Source: ZC4RG20 sp963702105
Lineage (GTDB): Bacteria > Pseudomonadota > Gammaproteobacteria > Steroidobacterales > Rariloculaceae
Direction of reading: 5' to 3'
NCBI GenBank assembly: GCA_963702105.1
Contig: OY969712.1
Location: forward strand, 5,332,001-5,396,000
DNA: 64,000 nt
The position numbers and the translations under genes were made by a program. Positions 9,977-19,538 of the stretch are shown piece by piece. Position 1 is the stretch's first letter; each line of letters opens with the position of its first letter. The notes beneath the pieces are model-generated. The model did no database searches and was not told the origin of the DNA. It was given only the letters and a program-made list of their open reading frames with translations.

Positions 9977-10007
9977 GCGGCCGCCGGAAGCGCCTTCCGG
10001 CGGCCGC
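9977..10007 (-). terminator. GC-rich hairpin after the TonB receptor gene
   Basis: A perfect 14-bp inverted repeat (GCGGCCGCCGGAAG and its complement) with a 3-base CGC loop begins 19 bp beyond the receptor stop codon. There is no T-tract after it on the minus strand, so it may block RNA decay or pause transcription rather than act as a classic intrinsic terminator. It separates the receptor from the kinase gene. Confidence 0.65.
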
Positions 10008-10026
10008 TCCGCCGCTCGATTCGCTC

Positions 10027-13000
10027 CTAGAACGTGAGCCTCACGCCGGCGCGGAACCTCCGGCCCAGCGTGTCGAAGAATACGGGGTTTGTCGGGTAGA
10101 AGTTGCCGCCGGGCGCGACGGGCGGAGCCTTGTCGAGCAGGTTGTCGATTGCCCAGAACACCTGCAGCTGGTTGTTCTCGGTCCGGGGCTTGATGTCGTA
10201 CGAGCCCGACCAGTCCAGATACGTGCGGCTCGGGACGCTGTTGTCGGTAATCGAGTTCGGCAGCAGATTCGTCGCCGCGCCCGCGGGACTGTCGAAGTAG
10301 AGCGCGTTGAGCTTGCCCGAGCCGATGTAGCGCGCCTCGAGTGTCGTCGTGAAGCGCGGTCTCGAGTAGGTCGCGAACACGGTCCCTTGCCAGTCCGGCG
10401 AGGTGTTGAAGCCGCCGAAAGACGCGACCGGGCCGCTCTGGCCGTGGAAGTTCTGCGCAGGATTGCCGAGCCCCGTGTCTACGATGAGGTCGTAGAGGTA
10501 GCTCGAGATGACGCGGAAGTTCAGGTTGTCGTTCCCGCTCAGCGGCACCCCGTATCGGGCCTCGAAGTCGATGCCGCGCGTGAGGAAGGAGCCGATGTTG
10601 ATCGAGCTCGAGTCGACCGAAACGATGTCGGACGTGCCCGCACCGACGATCGCGTCGCATGCGCGGGCGCCGCCGGCATAGCACGCGTCGACGAGCTGCT
10701 GAGCGCTGAGGCCGCCGAGGCCGCCCACCGTAATCGCGTCCTTGATCTCGATCTGATACCAGTCGGCCGAAAACTGGAACCGGTCGAACGTCAGCACCGT
10801 GCCGAAGCTGGACGTATCCGCCTTTTCCGGCTTCAAGTCCGGGTTGCCGCCCGCGATGCTCGTATAGGACTCGGGCGCGTTGTTGTTCCACGGATTGTTG
10901 ATGCCGGCCGGGAAGGAGCCCGGCACGCCGACCGTCGAGGTTCGCGGCAGGAAGAGCTCGCGGAAGCCCGCCGCGCGGACGTCGCGCGAACGCGTGGCGC
11001 GGAAGCGGAGCCAGCCGAGCGGATCGTAGACCACCGAGGCCTTCCAGCTCGGGAAGTCGTGCGTCTTCGTCTCGCTGCCGGGCGCGTCGCTCGTCGCCTG
11101 GTTGCGGGTCTCGCGCAGCGCGAAGTCCGTTTGGACCTTCTTCGCAATAGGCACGCCGACTTCGCCGTAGACCTCGGCGACGTTGATCTTGCCGCCTCGG
11201 TCGAGTCCCCACGTCAGGAAGTAATCGTTGTACCAGGGCTGGTTGGCGAGATCGTGAGTGGCCTCGTTGCGGTCGTTGCGCCATTCGAAGCCGAAGGCGC
11301 CGGAAATCGGACCCGCGCCCCAGCCCTTGGCCAGATCGGAGCGAAAGTTCGCGCCGACAACGTCCTGGCGGTAGTTGCCGTCCTCCTTGAGGGTGCGGAA
11401 CGCATAGTCGAGCGCTGCAGGGTCGGCGTTCTTAACCCCGAAGAAGTCGAGCGGCACACAGCCCGCCGCGAGGGGGTTGTAGGCAGGCCCTGGCAGGGTC
11501 GCGCGACAGACGATCGGGCTCGCGGGATCGGCGGGATCCGCGTGCACGGCGTCGAGCGCCCAGCCGAAGTAGTTGTAGGTCACGGGTCTGACGGACGGCG
11601 GCAACAGGCCGCCGACGACGTTGTGGAACAGACGCTGTTGGTAGTCGCTGCGGCCGTGCTCGTAGTACGCGTCGTAGTTCCACTTATCCGTGAGGTCGCC
11701 TTGGACGGAACGTCACGAACCGAAGCACGTCCGACTGGGTCGTGTTGTCGGCCGAGAGGACGTCCGGCGCGAAGATGCGCGCGAAGATGCCGCCCGCCGG
11801 CAGCTGCGCCTGCTCCGCAGGCGTGAGATACGCGTTGTCGGGCGGGATGACGACTGCGATGGGGCCCAGAGCGCCGTTTGCCGGGTAGTTCGCCGACTCG
11901 CTGTGGGCGTTCGCGAGCTCGAACGATAACTTCAGCGAATCGCTGACGTTGTAGTCCACGTGGCCGAGCACCGAGTACCTCTTGGTGTCGGGCCGGATAT
12001 TCGAGAGGTCGTAGGCGAGCAGGGAGCCGTCGCCGCCGATGCGAGAGAAAGCGCCCCCGAACCGGCCGGGGTCGTAGGGCGAGAGCTGCGTGCCGTCCGC
12101 GTTGAACGTCAGCGGCGCCCCTCCGAAGGGCGTAATGATGCCGTTCTCCGAAGTCGGCAGCTTGGCGTCGGGTGCGACGACGTAGTTCGGCAGGCCGTTG
12201 CCGACGCCGGCCGGGTTGTTGAAGTCCGGGTTCGTGCCTACGGCCCAGGCGTCCTTGCACCAGTCCCGCGTCTTGGAGCAGGGCCCGATGCCGGCCTGGT
12301 GCTGGTATTCCCCGCCGACGACAAAGTGAATTCGGTCGTTGTCGAAGCCCTTGCCGTAGGCGACGGACACGTGACGATCGCTGCCGTCGCTCTGGCCCGT
12401 CTCGCCGTAATCGAGTTGCGCTTTGACGCCGTCCAGCGTCTTGTTGAGGATCACGTTGACGACGCCGGCGATCGCATCGGAGCCGTAGGCGGCCGAGGCG
12501 CCGCCCGTCACGATCTCGGTCCGACCGACGAGCATCGACGGAATCAGCGTGAGGTCGACCGCCCCGCCCTCCGTATTGGGCACGACGCGCTTCGTATCCA
12601 CGAGCGTCAGCGTGCGCGTGCCGAAGAAGGGATTGAGCCCACGCAGGTTCGCGAGCTGCGCGCCGACATTGAAGTTCCCGATGCCGACGTTGGTCTCCGT
12701 GAAGAAAGCGGTGTTCTGAGGCATTTGCCGCAGCACGTCGCCGACGTTGACGATGCCGAGGTTCTGGATCTGGCTCGAGTCCATGACCGACAGCGGCTGC
12801 GGCGACTCGAAGCCGCTGCGACCGATGCGCGTGCCGGTCACGGTGATCTCTTCGAGCTGTTGGCGGTTTCCCGACGCCTGCGCGGGCTGAGCCGGGCCCG
12901 CGTTCTGTGCCTGCGCCTGTCGTTGGGCCTGTCCCTGCGCCTGTGTCTGGGATGGCCCTTGCGCTTGAGCGTTTGCCGTCCCGATTCCGCCGGCCACGAG

Positions 13001-13045
13001 CGCCAGTGTCGGGAATAGGAAGTTCGCATACCTCGGAAGGTTCAT
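10027..13045 (-). CDS. TonB-dependent outer-membrane receptor, frameshifted
   Basis: About 1005 residues after correction. The signal peptide is MNLPRYANFLFPTLALVAGG and onward to NAQA. It is followed by an odd Gln/Ala-rich linker (residues ~25-55) before LEEITVTGTRIG, which begins the plug. The plug contains QNLGIVNVGDVLRQMP and the conserved AAYGSDAIAGVVNVIL. The barrel ends in the expected aromatic RAGVRLTF. One frameshift occurs at GAACGTC (plus strand 11708-11714); deleting one A restores RFVTSVQGDLTDKWNYD and joins the two open frames. The family imports siderophores, oligosaccharides or other large ligands using TonB energy; the ligand here is unknown. GTG/ATG alternatives upstream were rejected in favour of ATG 13045, which has a GGGGGAG site. 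Confidence 0.9.
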
Positions 13046-13390
13046 GTCTCCCCCTTCGCGGCGTTCGCCGCGTGGGCGGTTTGCGCCACATCCGTGTATG
13101 CGCCGAGCCGAAGTCCCTACGAAGGCCGCGAATTCCAGTCGCGGCAAAGATACGTTGGCACTTTCCTCGGCTCCCGACAAGGGGGTCGCCGTTGCCTGTT
13201 AGCAACATTACGGGCTCGGCGGCCTCGAGGGGCGGACCTCGACCGGAGGCCGGGCTCTCATGCCGCGGCGCGTGCGCCCGGCGTTTCTCCTGCACCGGCG
13301 GCTCTCGAAGCGGCGATTTGGCCGGTGTCCGTTCGTCGAGTACGATGACGGGCCTACCCGGGCGCCCTCTCGAGGAGCGGAGGTTTTCGG
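13046..13390. other. Divergent intergenic region, TonB receptor / S46 peptidase
   Basis: This 345-bp gap separates two outward-facing genes and must contain both promoters. The only local structure I see is a short inverted repeat, GTTGC-N6-GCAAC at 13191-13206, placed near the middle where a regulator could affect both genes. No credible -35/-10 pair stands out, and no RNA gene was recognised. Confidence 0.4.
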
Positions 13391-15466
13391 ATGCGCCGCC
13401 CGCAGCGGTCCTTCATTTCGACGCTGATCGTCCTCGCCGCGGGCCTCACGGCCGCCGCCGCCTTCGCCGACGAAGGCATGTGGACGTTCGACGCCTTTCC
13501 CGCCGCCGCCGTCAAGCAAGCCTATGGCGTGACCATCGATTCGGACTGGCTCGACAAGGTCCGGGGCGCCACGCTGCGTCTCTCATCCGGCTGTTCGGCC
13601 TCGATTGTCAGCGGCAACGGCCTCGTCCTGACCAACAATCACTGCGTGCGCGACTGCGCCCAGAACCTTTCCTCGGGCGAGCACGACTACGTCGAGCAGG
13701 GCTTCGCGGCAGCCGACGACGGCGGCGAGCGCCTGTGTCCCGGCATGCAGGCGGAAAGACTGGTCGCGATCACCGACGTGACGAGCGCGGTGACGGCCGC
13801 CGCGGCCGGCAAGAGCGGCCGCGAGTTCGTCAAAGCGCGCGACGCCGAAATCGCCGCGATCGAGTCGCGAGGCTGTCGGGACAGCGAGTCCGAGTTCCGT
13901 TGTCAGGTCGTCACGCTTTACCACGGCGGCCGCTATGCCCTGTACCGTTACCGCAAATACTCGGACGTGCGGCTCGTGTTCGCGCCGGAGGTCCAGACGG
14001 CGTTCTTCGGCGGCGACCCCGATAACTTCAACTTCCCCCGGTACGACCTCGACTTCGCGTTCGTCCGCCTCTACGAGGACGGGCGGCCCGTTGCGACGCC
14101 GGACCATCTGCGCTGGAGCACGAGTCCTCCGCGCGACGGCGAGCCCGTGTTCGTCGTCGGCAATCCCGGCAGGACGCAAAGACTGCTGACCGCGACGCAG
14201 CTCGAGTCGTTGCGCGACCTGAGCCTGCCCGACTCGCTGCTGTTGCTCTCCGAGGTCCGGGGGCGCCTCGTTCGCTTCTCGGAGGAGAGCGCCGAGCACG
14301 CGCGCATCGCGGCCGACGAGCTGTTCTTCACGGAGAATTCCTTCAAGCGCGACCGCGGCATGGAAATGGCGTTGCGCGATCCGCGGCTCATCGGCCGCAA
14401 GCGCGAGGCGGACGCTGCCCTCGAATCCGCCGCCGCGCGCGACCCGGCGCTGGCCGAGACGGTGGGCGATCCCTGGTCCGAGATCGACACCGCCGAGACG
14501 GCGCGCAAGGCGCTGTACGAGCCTTATCTCTTCCTCGAATCCGACGCGGGCGCGGGGTCCGATCTTTTCTCGTACGCGCGCAACATCGTCCGCGCGGCCG
14601 AGGAGCGGGCGAAACCCAACGGCGAGCGTTTGCCGGAGTACACGGACAGCCGCCTGCCGCTGCTCGAGAAGCGCGTGCTCGATGCGAAGCCCGTGTACCC
14701 CGCGCTCGAGCAGCAACTGCTCGAATTCTGGCTCTCGAAGCTGCGTGAGTACTTGACGGCGGATTCTCCGGCGACGAAGGCTTTCCTCGGCGCGGACTCC
14801 CCGGAGCACCTGGCCGCGGGGCTGGCGCAGTCGAAGCTCGGGGACGCGGCGCTGCGCCGCCGCCTCTGGGAAGGCGGCGTCGCAGCCGTCAAGGCTTCCG
14901 AGGACCCGATGATTCGCTTCGTGCTCGCGACCGACGAGGCCTCGCGGGCCATCCGCAAGCGGTACGAGGCCGAGGTCGAGGGCCCGATCGACCGCGCGGC
15001 CGAGCGCATCGCCAAGGCCCGGTTCGCCGTTTATGGGACTAGCGTGTATCCGGACGCGACGTTCACGCCGCGCATCTCGTACGGCAAGATCGCGGGCTGG
15101 ACCGACAACGGCGTCACCGTGCCGCCGTTCACGCATTTCGCGGGGCTGTGGCGCCGGGCGACGGGGAAGCCGCCCTTCGACCTGACGCCAAAGTGGTCCG
15201 CGGCACGCGGCGCCGTGGACGACTCGACCGTGTTCGATATGGTCAGCGACAACGATATCGTCGGCGGCAATTCGGGATCGCCGCTCATCGACGCGCAGCG
15301 GGACGTCGTGGGGGCCATCTTCGACGGCAATATCGAAAGCCTCGGCGGCGCCTTCGGCTTCGACCCGGCCGTCAACCGCGCCGTCTCCGTCTCGTCGGCG
15401 GCCATCACCGAAGCGCTGCGCGAGGTCTATCGGCAGGATGCGCTGCTCGAGGAATTGACGAGGTAG
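13391..15466 (+). CDS. S46 family dipeptidyl-peptidase (DPP7/DPP11-like)
   Basis: A 691-residue exported serine peptidase. A signal peptide ends near AAAFADEG, and the mature start GMWTFDAFP is typical of S46. The chymotrypsin-like triad is visible: His84 in LTNNHCVRD, Asp in YDLDF (about 219-221) and Ser628 in GGNSGSPL. S46 enzymes act in the periplasm, removing dipeptides from peptide N-termini to feed amino-acid-using bacteria. Whether it prefers hydrophobic (DPP7) or acidic (DPP11) P1 residues was not determined. Its last 62 bp overlap the 3' end of the convergent DUF1223 gene. Confidence 0.93.
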   Translation: MRRPQRSFISTLIVLAAGLTAAAAFADEGMWTFDAFPAAAVKQAYGVTIDSDWLDKVRGATLRLSSGCSASIVSGNGLVLTNNHCVRDCAQNLSSGEHDYVEQGFAAADDGGERLCPGMQAERLVAITDVTSAVTAAAAGKSGREFVKARDAEIAAIESRGCRDSESEFRCQVVTLYHGGRYALYRYRKYSDVRLVFAPEVQTAFFGGDPDNFNFPRYDLDFAFVRLYEDGRPVATPDHLRWSTSPPRDGEPVFVVGNPGRTQRLLTATQLESLRDLSLPDSLLLLSEVRGRLVRFSEESAEHARIAADELFFTENSFKRDRGMEMALRDPRLIGRKREADAALESAAARDPALAETVGDPWSEIDTAETARKALYEPYLFLESDAGAGSDLFSYARNIVRAAEERAKPNGERLPEYTDSRLPLLEKRVLDAKPVYPALEQQLLEFWLSKLREYLTADSPATKAFLGADSPEHLAAGLAQSKLGDAALRRRLWEGGVAAVKASEDPMIRFVLATDEASRAIRKRYEAEVEGPIDRAAERIAKARFAVYGTSVYPDATFTPRISYGKIAGWTDNGVTVPPFTHFAGLWRRATGKPPFDLTPKWSAARGAVDDSTVFDMVSDNDIVGGNSGSPLIDAQRDVVGAIFDGNIESLGGAFGFDPAVNRAVSVSSAAITEALREVYRQDALLEELTR

Positions 15467-16256
15467 CCAGGCCGAGCACCCGGCGGCTCGCGGGATCCTG
15501 CAAAAACGCGACGACTTCGACCCGGTCGAGCTTCCAATCCGCCTCGGCCGGCACCGTGCGTGAATACGCGCGCTCGCCGGAGCCCGGCTCGATGCGGGCG
15601 ACGGTTTCGAGGCGGCGGACGACCGCCGGATCTTCGAGCTTTCGGCCGGCGTTCTCGCCTCGCTCGACGGCCGTAGACAGCCCGTCCTCGACGACGGCGA
15701 CGAGCAGGTCGGCCGGCTGCTTCAGGACGGGCGACTCGGGCACCTCGACGTGCACGGCCAGGCCGTGGCCGCTGCGCCGGGCCTCGAGGCGCAGCGGCGC
15801 CTTGGGCGCGCGTGCGGCCCGGACGACCGCGCTCCGCAGCGCGGCCGCGTCGCTGCCTACGGCCTCGATGGAGCCGTCCACGACGGCCTGAGGCGTGTAG
15901 ACGGCGCTGCTCGGAAACGCCTCGGCACGGTAGCGGACCTGACGGTCCGAGTAGCGGCTCGAGGAAAATCGATCGCGCCAACCGAGGTAATTCCAATAGT
16001 CCACGTGCTCGCCGAGCCCGACGACCCGCACGCCGGGAATCGGCTGCTCGGCGACGAGCGACTTCATGAGCTCGTCGGCCGGCGGGCAGCTCGAGCAGCC
16101 TTCCGAAGTGAACAACTCGACGAGGACCGGTGTCGGAGCTTTCGCTTCGGAGCCCGCGGCGCCGGCGGCGCTGGTTGAAAGAGGCAGCGCGAGCACCGCG
16201 CCGGCGAGTGCGGCGGTCATGCGCGCGAGAAACTCGGCCGGGTCGCGGCGTTGCAT
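15405..16256 (-). CDS. DUF1223 thioredoxin-fold secreted protein
   Basis: A 283-residue exported protein with an N-terminal signal sequence to about residue 35. The DUF1223 core starts with VLVELFTSEGCSSCPPADELM, a thioredoxin-like CxxC motif, and continues with VVGLGEHVDYWNYLGWRDRFSS and the YTPQAVVDG segment. The family is predicted to be periplasmic thiol proteins of unknown substrate. It has the full length for the family. The start has a GGAGAGAG site. The 3' end runs 62 bp into the S46 gene on the other strand; the tail after LGLATSS is probably not functionally important. Confidence 0.85.
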   Translation of the reverse strand: MQRRDPAEFLARMTAALAGAVLALPLSTSAAGAAGSEAKAPTPVLVELFTSEGCSSCPPADELMKSLVAEQPIPGVRVVGLGEHVDYWNYLGWRDRFSSSRYSDRQVRYRAEAFPSSAVYTPQAVVDGSIEAVGSDAAALRSAVVRAARAPKAPLRLEARRSGHGLAVHVEVPESPVLKQPADLLVAVVEDGLSTAVERGENAGRKLEDPAVVRRLETVARIEPGSGERAYSRTVPAEADWKLDRVEVVAFLQDPASRRVLGLATSSIPRAAHPADRPRAALR

Positions 16257-16405
16257 GCTCTCTCTCCGCCTCGAGTCGGGCTTTCCATACTACGGCAGGG
16301 TCCGAACAGCGTTCAAACCGCCGCAGGCCACGGCGCGCAGCGCAGCTTCGTTGCGCGGCACGCCCAGGCGCGCCCGTGCCCGCGCCCGATTCCACTGCGG
16401 TTAGG

Positions 16406-16870
16406 TTAGCGCCGCATTCTAAGTATCGCGCCGCCGAAGAAGCCTTCGACCGTATCGAGGTCGATGATGAGCGGGACGCCTTTTCGCTCTTTGTCCAGGC
16501 TCCGCTCCACTTCGGGCGAGTGCTCGTAGACGTGCCGGCGGACCGCATCGCTGTTGTCCACGCGGCCGCGGCCGCGAAACGACATAAAGCCGCGCTGGTC
16601 CGGGTTCAGATTGCCGTAGATCAGGGAAATGACCGGCCGCGCCTGAACGGCCTTGAGGATCCCGCTTTCGGGATTGCGTACCCAGATCGCGAGCTGGTCA
16701 TCGCTGTAGGCCTGCGTGCTGCCGCGAAAGGAGAGGGCGGGCTCGCCCGCGTCGTTGACGTAGGCAACGCTGATGGGCCGTCTCTCCGCAGCGGCGGTAT
16801 CGACGGCCCGCTTCATCTCGGGCGTCAGCTTCAGGTCCGTCAGGACGGGCGGTTGTTGTTGTGCGGTCAT
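16406..16870 (-). CDS. Pyridoxamine 5'-phosphate oxidase-like flavin-binding protein
   Basis: A 154-residue protein of the split-barrel FMN/F420-binding family. Visible features are RPISVAYVNDAGEPALSFRGS near the N-terminus, LAIWVRNPESGILKAVQARPVISLIYGN in the barrel, and the basic GFMSFRGRGRVDN. These small cytosolic proteins bind flavin and reduce or oxidise small molecules; most members are not true PNP oxidases. It has a strong AAGGAGGAG site before ATG 16870. It diverges from the ceramide operon, with 251 bp between them. Confidence 0.8.
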   Translation of the reverse strand: MTAQQQPPVLTDLKLTPEMKRAVDTAAAERRPISVAYVNDAGEPALSFRGSTQAYSDDQLAIWVRNPESGILKAVQARPVISLIYGNLNPDQRGFMSFRGRGRVDNSDAVRRHVYEHSPEVERSLDKERKGVPLIIDLDTVEGFFGGAILRMRR

Positions 16871-17121
16871 GGCGTCTCCTCCTTCCCCGAACGCTCAGTC
16901 TAGCAGTTACTCTGCTCCGGCTCGCCGGCCGCAGGCGGCCGGGGCCGTTTTGGGCTCGGGCGTCAGCGCATTGGGCGGCGGGCCGGCGCCGCCGGAGCGT
17001 GCCAGAGGCGTCCGAGGCCGAGTTTTTCGACGCGGGAGATGCACTTACACGGGAACTTCGTATATCCTGCGGCCGTTTTGTGCTCCAGGGATCTCGGAGA
17101 TGCTTCGCCTAGGTCAAACCA

Positions 17122-18399
17122 GTGAATTCCCCCAGGCCTGACTTGATGGATCTCGCACCGCTACCCGAATCCGACGATTCGGAGCATGCCGGCAGCGCCG
17201 CGCTGCCGAAACCGAGCATCTTCGACAAGTGCGATGCGTACACCCGGGCCGACGAGACGAAGGCCAAGGGCATCTATCCCTATTTCCGGCTCATCGAGAC
17301 GGGGCAAGATACCGAGGTCACGGTAGACGGCCGCAAGATGCTCATGCTCGGCTCCAACTCCTATCTGGAGCTCACGACGCATCCGAAGGTCAAAGAGCGC
17401 GCCGTCGAAGCCGTGCTCCAATTCGGCACCGGCTGCGCGGGCTCCCGGTTCCTCAACGGCACGCTGCCGCTCCATGTGGAGCTCGAGAAGCGCCTCGCCG
17501 AGTTCGTGGGTAAGCCCGCCGCGCTGCTGTACACCACGGGCTACCAGACGAACACGGGGGTCATCTCGTGCCTCGTCCAGCGCGGCGAGTACGTGCTCTC
17601 CGACAAGCTGAATCACGCGTGCATCGTGGAAGGCGGGTTGCTCTCGCCCGGCACCATGATCCGGTACGACCATGGCGACATGGTCGATCTCGAGCGGCAG
17701 CTCGCGGCGCTGCCCGCCGAAGGCGGCAAGCTCATCGTTTCGGACGGCGTGTTTTCGATGGAGGGGAAAATCTGCAAGCTCCCCGAAATCACTCGGCTTG
17801 CACGCAAGTACGGCGCCCAGGTCATGCTGGACGACGCGCATTCGATCGGTGTGCTCGGGCCGGGCGGCGCCGGGACGGCCGCACACTTCGGCCTCACGGA
17901 CGAAGTGGACCTGATCATGGGGACGTTTTCGAAGTCGCTGGCCGCGATCGGCGGCTTCATCGCCTCCTCGGAGCGGGTCATCAATTACCTCAAGCACCAT
18001 TCCCGCCCTTTTATCTTCTCCGCGTCCGCGGCCCCGGCGAACGTCGCCGCGGCCCTTGCAGCCCTGGACGTCATCCGCGACGAGCCGGAGCGCATGGAGC
18101 GGCTATGGGAGAACACGCGGTTCATGAAGCAGGGGTTGGACGCGCTCGGCTTCGACACGGCCTCCTCCGAAACTCCGATCATCCCCATCGTCGTCGGCGA
18201 TCCCGAGCGCTGCTTCCGCATGTGGCGCTGGTTGCACGATGCAGGCATTTTCGTCAATCCCGTCGTCCCGCCCGCCGTGCCGCCGCGCCGGTCGCTCGTG
18301 CGCCTCTCGCTGACGGCGGGCCATACGCGGCAGCAGCTGAGCTGGGCGCTCGAGCAGCTCGCCGTCGCTGGGCGCGAGTTCGGGCTCATCGGCCGATAG
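17122..18399 (+). CDS. spt: Serine palmitoyltransferase (first step of ceramide synthesis)
   Basis: A 425-residue PLP enzyme of the alpha-oxoamine synthase family. It condenses serine with a long acyl thioester to give 3-ketosphinganine. Key features: YFRLIETGQDTEVTVDGRKM, GTGCAGSRFLNGTLPLHVEL, DDAHSIGVLGPGG with the Asp that contacts the PLP pyridine, and the Schiff-base Lys271 in GTFSKSLAAIGG. The N-terminal extension of about 50 residues is typical of bacterial Spt and argues against KBL or BioF. The downstream acyltransferase and reductase support the Spt call. The start is GTG 17122, with ATG 17146 as an alternative. It leads a four-gene operon. Confidence 0.88.
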   Translation: MNSPRPDLMDLAPLPESDDSEHAGSAALPKPSIFDKCDAYTRADETKAKGIYPYFRLIETGQDTEVTVDGRKMLMLGSNSYLELTTHPKVKERAVEAVLQFGTGCAGSRFLNGTLPLHVELEKRLAEFVGKPAALLYTTGYQTNTGVISCLVQRGEYVLSDKLNHACIVEGGLLSPGTMIRYDHGDMVDLERQLAALPAEGGKLIVSDGVFSMEGKICKLPEITRLARKYGAQVMLDDAHSIGVLGPGGAGTAAHFGLTDEVDLIMGTFSKSLAAIGGFIASSERVINYLKHHSRPFIFSASAAPANVAAALAALDVIRDEPERMERLWENTRFMKQGLDALGFDTASSETPIIPIVVGDPERCFRMWRWLHDAGIFVNPVVPPAVPPRRSLVRLSLTAGHTRQQLSWALEQLAVAGREFGLIGR

Positions 18400-18403
18400 G
18401 CGC

Positions 18404-19534
18404 ATGGCCGCGGCCGTAACGGTCGAGCCGGCCGATACACCGGCGAAGATCGAGGAATTCATCCGCTTCCCGTTCACGCTCTATGCCGACTACCCGCACT
18501 GGGTGCCCCCGCTGCTCATGGAGCGGCGCGACTTTTTGAATCCGCGCAAGAATCCCGTCTACGAATACGCGCAGATCCAGCCGCTCATCGCCCGCCGAGG
18601 CGGCGCCGTCGTCGGCACGATCGCGCCGATCGAAAATAGGCGCTACAAGGAGTATCACCCGGGCGAGGCTCACGTCGGGTTCTTCGGGCTTTACGAATGC
18701 TCGCAGGACGCGGAGGCTTCGACGGCGCTGCTCGACGCCGCCGCCGACTGGCTGCGGCGGCGCGGCGCTTCCGTCATGCGCGGCCCGACGAATTTCACGA
18801 CGAACGACGTGCTCGGCCTTCTCGTCGAGGGCTTCGACGACGACCCCTCGCTCCTCATGCCTTACAACCCCCCTTACTATGCCGAGCAGTTCGCGGCTTA
18901 CGGCTTCGGAAAGGCCAAGGACCTGTACGCGCTCGAGGCCAGGGCCGAAGCGTACACGGGCCAACTGGAGCGGCTCGCAAAAGGCGTGCTCGCCAAGGGC
19001 CGCGCCACCGTGCGTCCCGTCTCGCTCTCGCGCTGGCACGAGGAGCTCGCCTTCGTGCGCGAGTGCTATAACCAAGCCTGGGCGAACAATTGGGGCTTCG
19101 TCCCGTGGACGGACCGCGAGCTCGCGGCGCTCGCCAAAGAGCTCAAGCCGCTCATCGATCCACGGCTCGCCTTCGTGGGCGAGGTGGACGGGCGCGCGGC
19201 CGCCATCTCCATCGCCGTCCCGGACGCGAACGAGGCGCTCAAGCTCGCGAACGGCCGCCTGTTTCCGCTCGGGTTGCTCAAGATCGTCTGGCGCCTCAAG
19301 GTCACCCGGTGCAAGCGGATTCGCGTCCTCGCGCTGGGCGTTCTGCCGAAGTACCGCAGGCTCGGCCTGGACGGCCTGCTCATCCACCGCACCATACAGA
19401 GCGGCCTCGCGCTCGGCTATCGGCGGGCCGAGCTGGGTTGGGTTCTCGAGGACAACGAAGCAATGCTGAGGCCGCTCGAGCACATCGCTGCAGAGCGCAC
19501 CAAGGTTTATCGGGTTTACGACCGGGCGCTCTAG
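18404..19534 (+). CDS. bcerS: GNAT-family acyltransferase, probable bacterial ceramide synthase
   Basis: A 376-residue protein starting 4 bp after spt. It has the N-terminal FIRFPFTLYADYPHWVPPLLMERRDFLNPRKNP and a C-terminal GNAT core (IRVLALGVLPKYRRLGLDGLLI) that would bind acyl-CoA. In Caulobacter a GNAT-fold protein serves as the bacterial ceramide synthase, adding a fatty acyl chain to 3-ketosphinganine. The same fold, length and position beside spt support that role here. By sequence alone it is an uncharacterised long GNAT protein, so the function is inferred from family plus context. Tight spacing implies co-translation with spt. Confidence 0.78.
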   Translation: MAAAVTVEPADTPAKIEEFIRFPFTLYADYPHWVPPLLMERRDFLNPRKNPVYEYAQIQPLIARRGGAVVGTIAPIENRRYKEYHPGEAHVGFFGLYECSQDAEASTALLDAAADWLRRRGASVMRGPTNFTTNDVLGLLVEGFDDDPSLLMPYNPPYYAEQFAAYGFGKAKDLYALEARAEAYTGQLERLAKGVLAKGRATVRPVSLSRWHEELAFVRECYNQAWANNWGFVPWTDRELAALAKELKPLIDPRLAFVGEVDGRAAAISIAVPDANEALKLANGRLFPLGLLKIVWRLKVTRCKRIRVLALGVLPKYRRLGLDGLLIHRTIQSGLALGYRRAELGWVLEDNEAMLRPLEHIAAERTKVYRVYDRAL

Positions 19535-19538
19535 AGCC

